In this document: positions 14,207-16,119 of the stretch, one piece after another
Layout of the letters: each line of letters opens with the position of its first letter
Numbering within the stretch: the first letter of the stretch is position 1
Source of the DNA: Oscillospiraceae bacterium
Lineage (GTDB): Bacteria > Bacillota > Clostridia > Oscillospirales > Ruminococcaceae
Length of the DNA stretch: 16,119 nt
Direction: 5' to 3'
Assembly (NCBI GenBank): GCA_031281115.1
Contig: JAITFV010000168.1
Span: 1 to 16,119, forward strand
Notes under the pieces: model-generated
Databases searched by the model: none
What the model was told of the DNA's origin: nothing
Seen by the model: only the letters and a program-made list of their open reading frames with translations
Made by a program: the position numbers and the translations under genes

Positions 14207-14923
14207 CCTACATTTGATGCATATTTAAAGGCTTACACAGGAGATAGCATTGAAGTCGCTCGTATTTCTCGCAAGGGCAATAGTATCGAAAATCCTAAAC
14301 TCAGCCTCATCATCGCTTGCCAACCCAAGACCGCGATGGAGATGATTCAAAATAAAACTTTCCGTGATAAAGGGCTTCCGGCTCGATTCCTTTTCGCCAA
14401 TTGTCGTTCGCTGGTCGGTATGAAATCTATTGCTCATTGTGTAGCACATAAATCGGGAAGGGTGAATATACACCCCAAGAATTATCATAAGGAACTCGAC
14501 AAAATTAGACCGTACTTGTATGGTTCGAACGGAATACAGATTCCGTGGCGTAAAATTATTGTCATCGGTGCTGCTGTTATAGCATTACTTGCATTAACAT
14601 TCGTCGGTTATAAATTCTTCTTTGCCGATAATGGTGTGGACGATAACGGCGATTACGTCCCTGCCGCAGGATATTCCACAGAAGAGCGTGAACGCCGTGG
14701 ATATGACGAGTAAGCAATTGATTTCACATCGCCTACCACAACACCTGACGGAAACGATTCACTGCCTGTAGGCGCAGACAATAATAACCCGATCTCAACA
14801 CCCGACTATGACGAAACAAACGATGATGCAGTGACTAACGGTGGTGAAGATATAACAAGCCCCGTTGCAACCAACTCTACCGACAATGAACCAAAAGACG
14901 ATAATACCGCCGCTAACGATTGA
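14207..14923 (+). pseudogene. Chimeric fragment: DUF3987-like piece, TM segment and acidic tail
   Basis: Open from 14207, interrupted by an in-frame TAA (14711-14713), and open again to TGA 14921-14923. The first ~70 codons (FDAYLKAYTGDSIEVARI; LIIACQP; FRDKGLPARFLFANCRSLVG) resemble the C-terminal part of DUF3987/YfjI-type ATPase-primase proteins of mobile elements. The frame then changes character: an unknown stretch (HPKNYHKELDKIRPYLYG), one clear transmembrane helix (KIIVIGAAVIALLALTFVGY), and after the TAA a tail of 70 codons rich in Thr, Asp, Asn and Pro, like an exposed linker. There is no start at the beginning; ATG 14336 is internal to the DUF3987-like part. Both the join and the stop indicate decay. 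The second half may come from a phage- or plasmid-type membrane protein such as a Zot-like one, but I cannot confirm that. Confidence 0.5.
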
Positions 14924-15029
14924 GACCGACAACGAATATAAAGAGAGAGGACGGCTCTTTAACGACTTATCTCGGAAACGCTACAGATTAAAAGCAAATA
15001 CGAACCGATTTGTTTGGAAAGGGGTGTAG
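14886..15029 (+). CDS. Possible 47-residue ORF before the membrane protease gene
   Basis: An ATG at 14886 opens 47 codons ending at TAG 15027-15029, within the ribosome binding region of the next gene. The second half is strongly basic and has coding-like composition (RGRLFNDLSRKRYRLKANTN). It overlaps the acidic tail of the preceding broken gene in another frame. No Shine-Dalgarno sequence precedes the ATG, so it may be an out-of-frame end of a decayed gene instead. No family is recognised. Confidence 0.25.
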   Translation: MNQKTIIPPLTIETDNEYKERGRLFNDLSRKRYRLKANTNRFVWKGV

Positions 15030-15032
15030 CTC

Positions 15033-15800
15033 ATGAACTTCACAATACTATTCATCGTAGTTGAATACATCGTCATCACATACATATTCGGCTTGCTCTA
15101 CAAATTGGTAGGAGCGAAAAACTCGAAATACATCCAACGTAATTTTGGATGGGGTGGATACTGTGTTTTAGGGACTGTCGGGGTTACATTCCACGAGCTG
15201 GCTCATCTTATCACGGCAGTTATATTCCGACACAAAATTAACGACGTCCGTCTGTTCAGACCGATTCAAGGCAAAGTAGACGGCACTCTTGGATATGTAA
15301 AACATTCTTGGAATAGCAGGAGTATTTATCAGAAAATCGGCAATTTTTTTATAGGAACATCTCCCATGTTTTTTGGTGCAGGATTGCTGTTCTTACTCTT
15401 GCGGATTGCTTATCCAACGGCATTCGCAGAGGTTACCGCTCTGAGCGAAATACCATCAGCACTCGGCACAGCATTTGGTGGGATGTTCTCTTCAGAATAT
15501 CTGCTGACATGGTGGACTCCGATTATAGCGATAACAGCAATTTTTATCTGCCCTCATATGGATATGAGTTGGCCGGACATCAAAGGAGCGACTTCTGGTG
15601 CGATAACACTGACAATTGTCGCTGCACTGCTATCGCTTGTTTCTGTAATAATGCCCATTGGTGTAATGGCAATGATTCAAAGTGCGATGAACACATTTGT
15701 TACCTATTACATTTATGCACTCGTTTTAGGGTTGATTATGAGTATTATAATGACCGTTTGTTTTTGTTTGATGTTGTTTATCAGGGGAAGAGGTTTGTGA
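15033..15800 (+). CDS. Multi-pass membrane protein with HELAH metalloprotease motif
   Basis: A 255-residue integral membrane protein. The first hydrophobic segment covers about 3-24; the second contains H54-E-L-A-H58, the HExxH zinc signature placed in the membrane as in site-2 (M50-like) proteases. A GNFFIGTSPMFFGAG segment (about 106-120) resembles the re-entrant or third-ligand region of such proteins, and PHMDMSWPDIKG (about 174-185) offers a further acidic ligand. At least three more hydrophobic segments follow, up to the C-terminus. Proteins of this general form would cleave membrane substrates; none can be named. GAAAGGGGTG lies about 8 bases before ATG 15033. It is downstream of the decayed chimera and looks intact. 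It could alternatively be a DUF3267-like protein without protease activity. Confidence 0.65.
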   Translation: MNFTILFIVVEYIVITYIFGLLYKLVGAKNSKYIQRNFGWGGYCVLGTVGVTFHELAHLITAVIFRHKINDVRLFRPIQGKVDGTLGYVKHSWNSRSIYQKIGNFFIGTSPMFFGAGLLFLLLRIAYPTAFAEVTALSEIPSALGTAFGGMFSSEYLLTWWTPIIAITAIFICPHMDMSWPDIKGATSGAITLTIVAALLSLVSVIMPIGVMAMIQSAMNTFVTYYIYALVLGLIMSIIMTVCFCLMLFIRGRGL

Positions 15801-15885
15801 TAATTTCACATTTTAGAAAACAAACAATTTGCAATTTGTGCTTGAAGTTTTGATACAAATGGTTTGCATTGGATTTATTATCTTT

Positions 15886-16004
15886 CGTGAAAAGATGTAA
15901 CCGTTTGAAACCGCCCTGCTTGAAAAACAACCTATCGTGAAAAAGTGTAACCGCACGGTTTCAAAATTTGAAACCGCTTAACCTTTCGAGAAATTGTATC
16001 AATA
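15886..16004 (+). repeat. Right cluster of CGTGAAA...TGTAACCG direct repeats
   Basis: Units at 15886-15903, 15936-15953 and a degenerate one at 15987-16004, spaced 50 and 51 bases apart, in the same orientation as the cluster at 6725-6843. The best units match the left ones at nearly every core base (CGTGAAAAGATGTAACCG, CGTGAAAAAGTGTAACCG). A perfect palindrome CGGTTTCAAA-A-TTTGAAACCG lies at 15956-15976, and its right half also occurs at 15904-15913. The interval 15801-15885 before it shows nothing else. Confidence 0.8.
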
Positions 16005-16020
16005 GAGAGGTAGTAAGACA

Positions 16021-16065
16021 CAGGAGAGTTATACGAACCACTCAGGGGAGTTTATACGAACCACC
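16021..16065. repeat. Tandem 22/23-bp repeat near the window end
   Basis: Two adjoining units (16021-16042 and 16043-16065) share CAGG-GAGTT, an optional T, then ATACGAACCAC. Reverse-complemented, GTGGTTCGTATAA is reminiscent of the multiple end repeats of IS21-family elements, so an insertion sequence may begin here and run beyond the window. No transposase is visible in the remaining 54 bases. Confidence 0.6.
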
Positions 16066-16119
16066 TTGAGGGCGCGGTCATATATCTTACCGCCGACGGT
16101 TTTGTATTACTCAGTCCGC

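Noticed and set aside
6725..16004. The two repeat clusters as left and right ends of one Tn7- or IS21-like transposon
   Set aside because: The clusters are in the same orientation, whereas transposon ends are inverted, and no DDE transposase lies between them.
16047..16119. Partial rightward coding sequence at the window end (EGAVIYLTADGFVLLSP)
   Set aside because: It looks protein-like, but only about 24 codons are visible, with no start or ribosome binding site, and it overlaps the tandem repeat. It cannot be judged without more sequence.

Overview
The window looks like the chromosome of a low-to-mid GC Firmicute, probably a gut-type clostridium. This rests on AGGAGG-like ribosome binding sites, a Lon-type protease, a lipoprotein with an Ala-Cys lipobox, and mobile-element gene types common in Clostridia. 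Species cannot be read from the sequence.

Left part (about 1-6600) is ordinary chromosome. It holds a leftward glycoside hydrolase family 18 protein (98-1048), a gene-free 450-base stretch with a nested palindromic repeat (1133-1330), lon with a consensus promoter (1430-1458; gene 1498-3921), and a leftward von Willebrand factor A lipoprotein (3978-5471). A second, uninterrupted copy of the repeat follows (5600-5661), then thiN, thiamine pyrophosphokinase (5700-6320), and tRNA-Ala(GGC) (6465-6540), whose promoter overlaps the end of thiN.

Right part (about 6700-16119) is an accessory island assembled from pieces. Clusters of the same direct repeat (core CGTGAAAARRTGTAACCG) lie at both sides, at 6725-6843 and 15886-16004. 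A leftward pair comes first: a small HTH regulator and the C-terminal remnant of a large serine recombinase. Divergent from it, behind a TTGACA promoter and four 10-bp tandem repeats, runs a rightward operon from 7803 to 14124. Its first three genes overlap and have the layout of an ABC-three-component (ABC-3C) conflict system: a component with an ABC-3C-type C-terminal domain, a ~150-residue middle component, and a 605-residue SMC/Rad50-like ATPase with a CPIC zinc-hook motif. The first gene carries two compensating one-base frameshifts, at about 8357 and in an A8 run at 8695-8702. After a small Cro/CI HTH gene comes a striking in-frame fusion of a YhcG/DUF1016 PDDEXK nuclease to a tyrosine recombinase (11381-13072). 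It overlaps a second tyrosine recombinase (13069-14124); together they look like the last two members of a recombinase trio.

Beyond the recombinases are a chimeric broken gene (DUF3987-like fragment joined to a membrane-anchored Asp/Asn/Thr-rich tail), a possible 47-residue ORF, and a multi-pass membrane protein with an HELAH metalloprotease motif (15033-15800). The right edge carries the second repeat cluster and a separate 22/23-bp tandem repeat.

The most interesting items are the frameshifted ABC-3C-like system, the nuclease-recombinase fusion, the phased repeats before the ABC-3C-like operon, and the matching repeat clusters bounding the island. Family assignments are by motif and layout recognition only; no searches were run.
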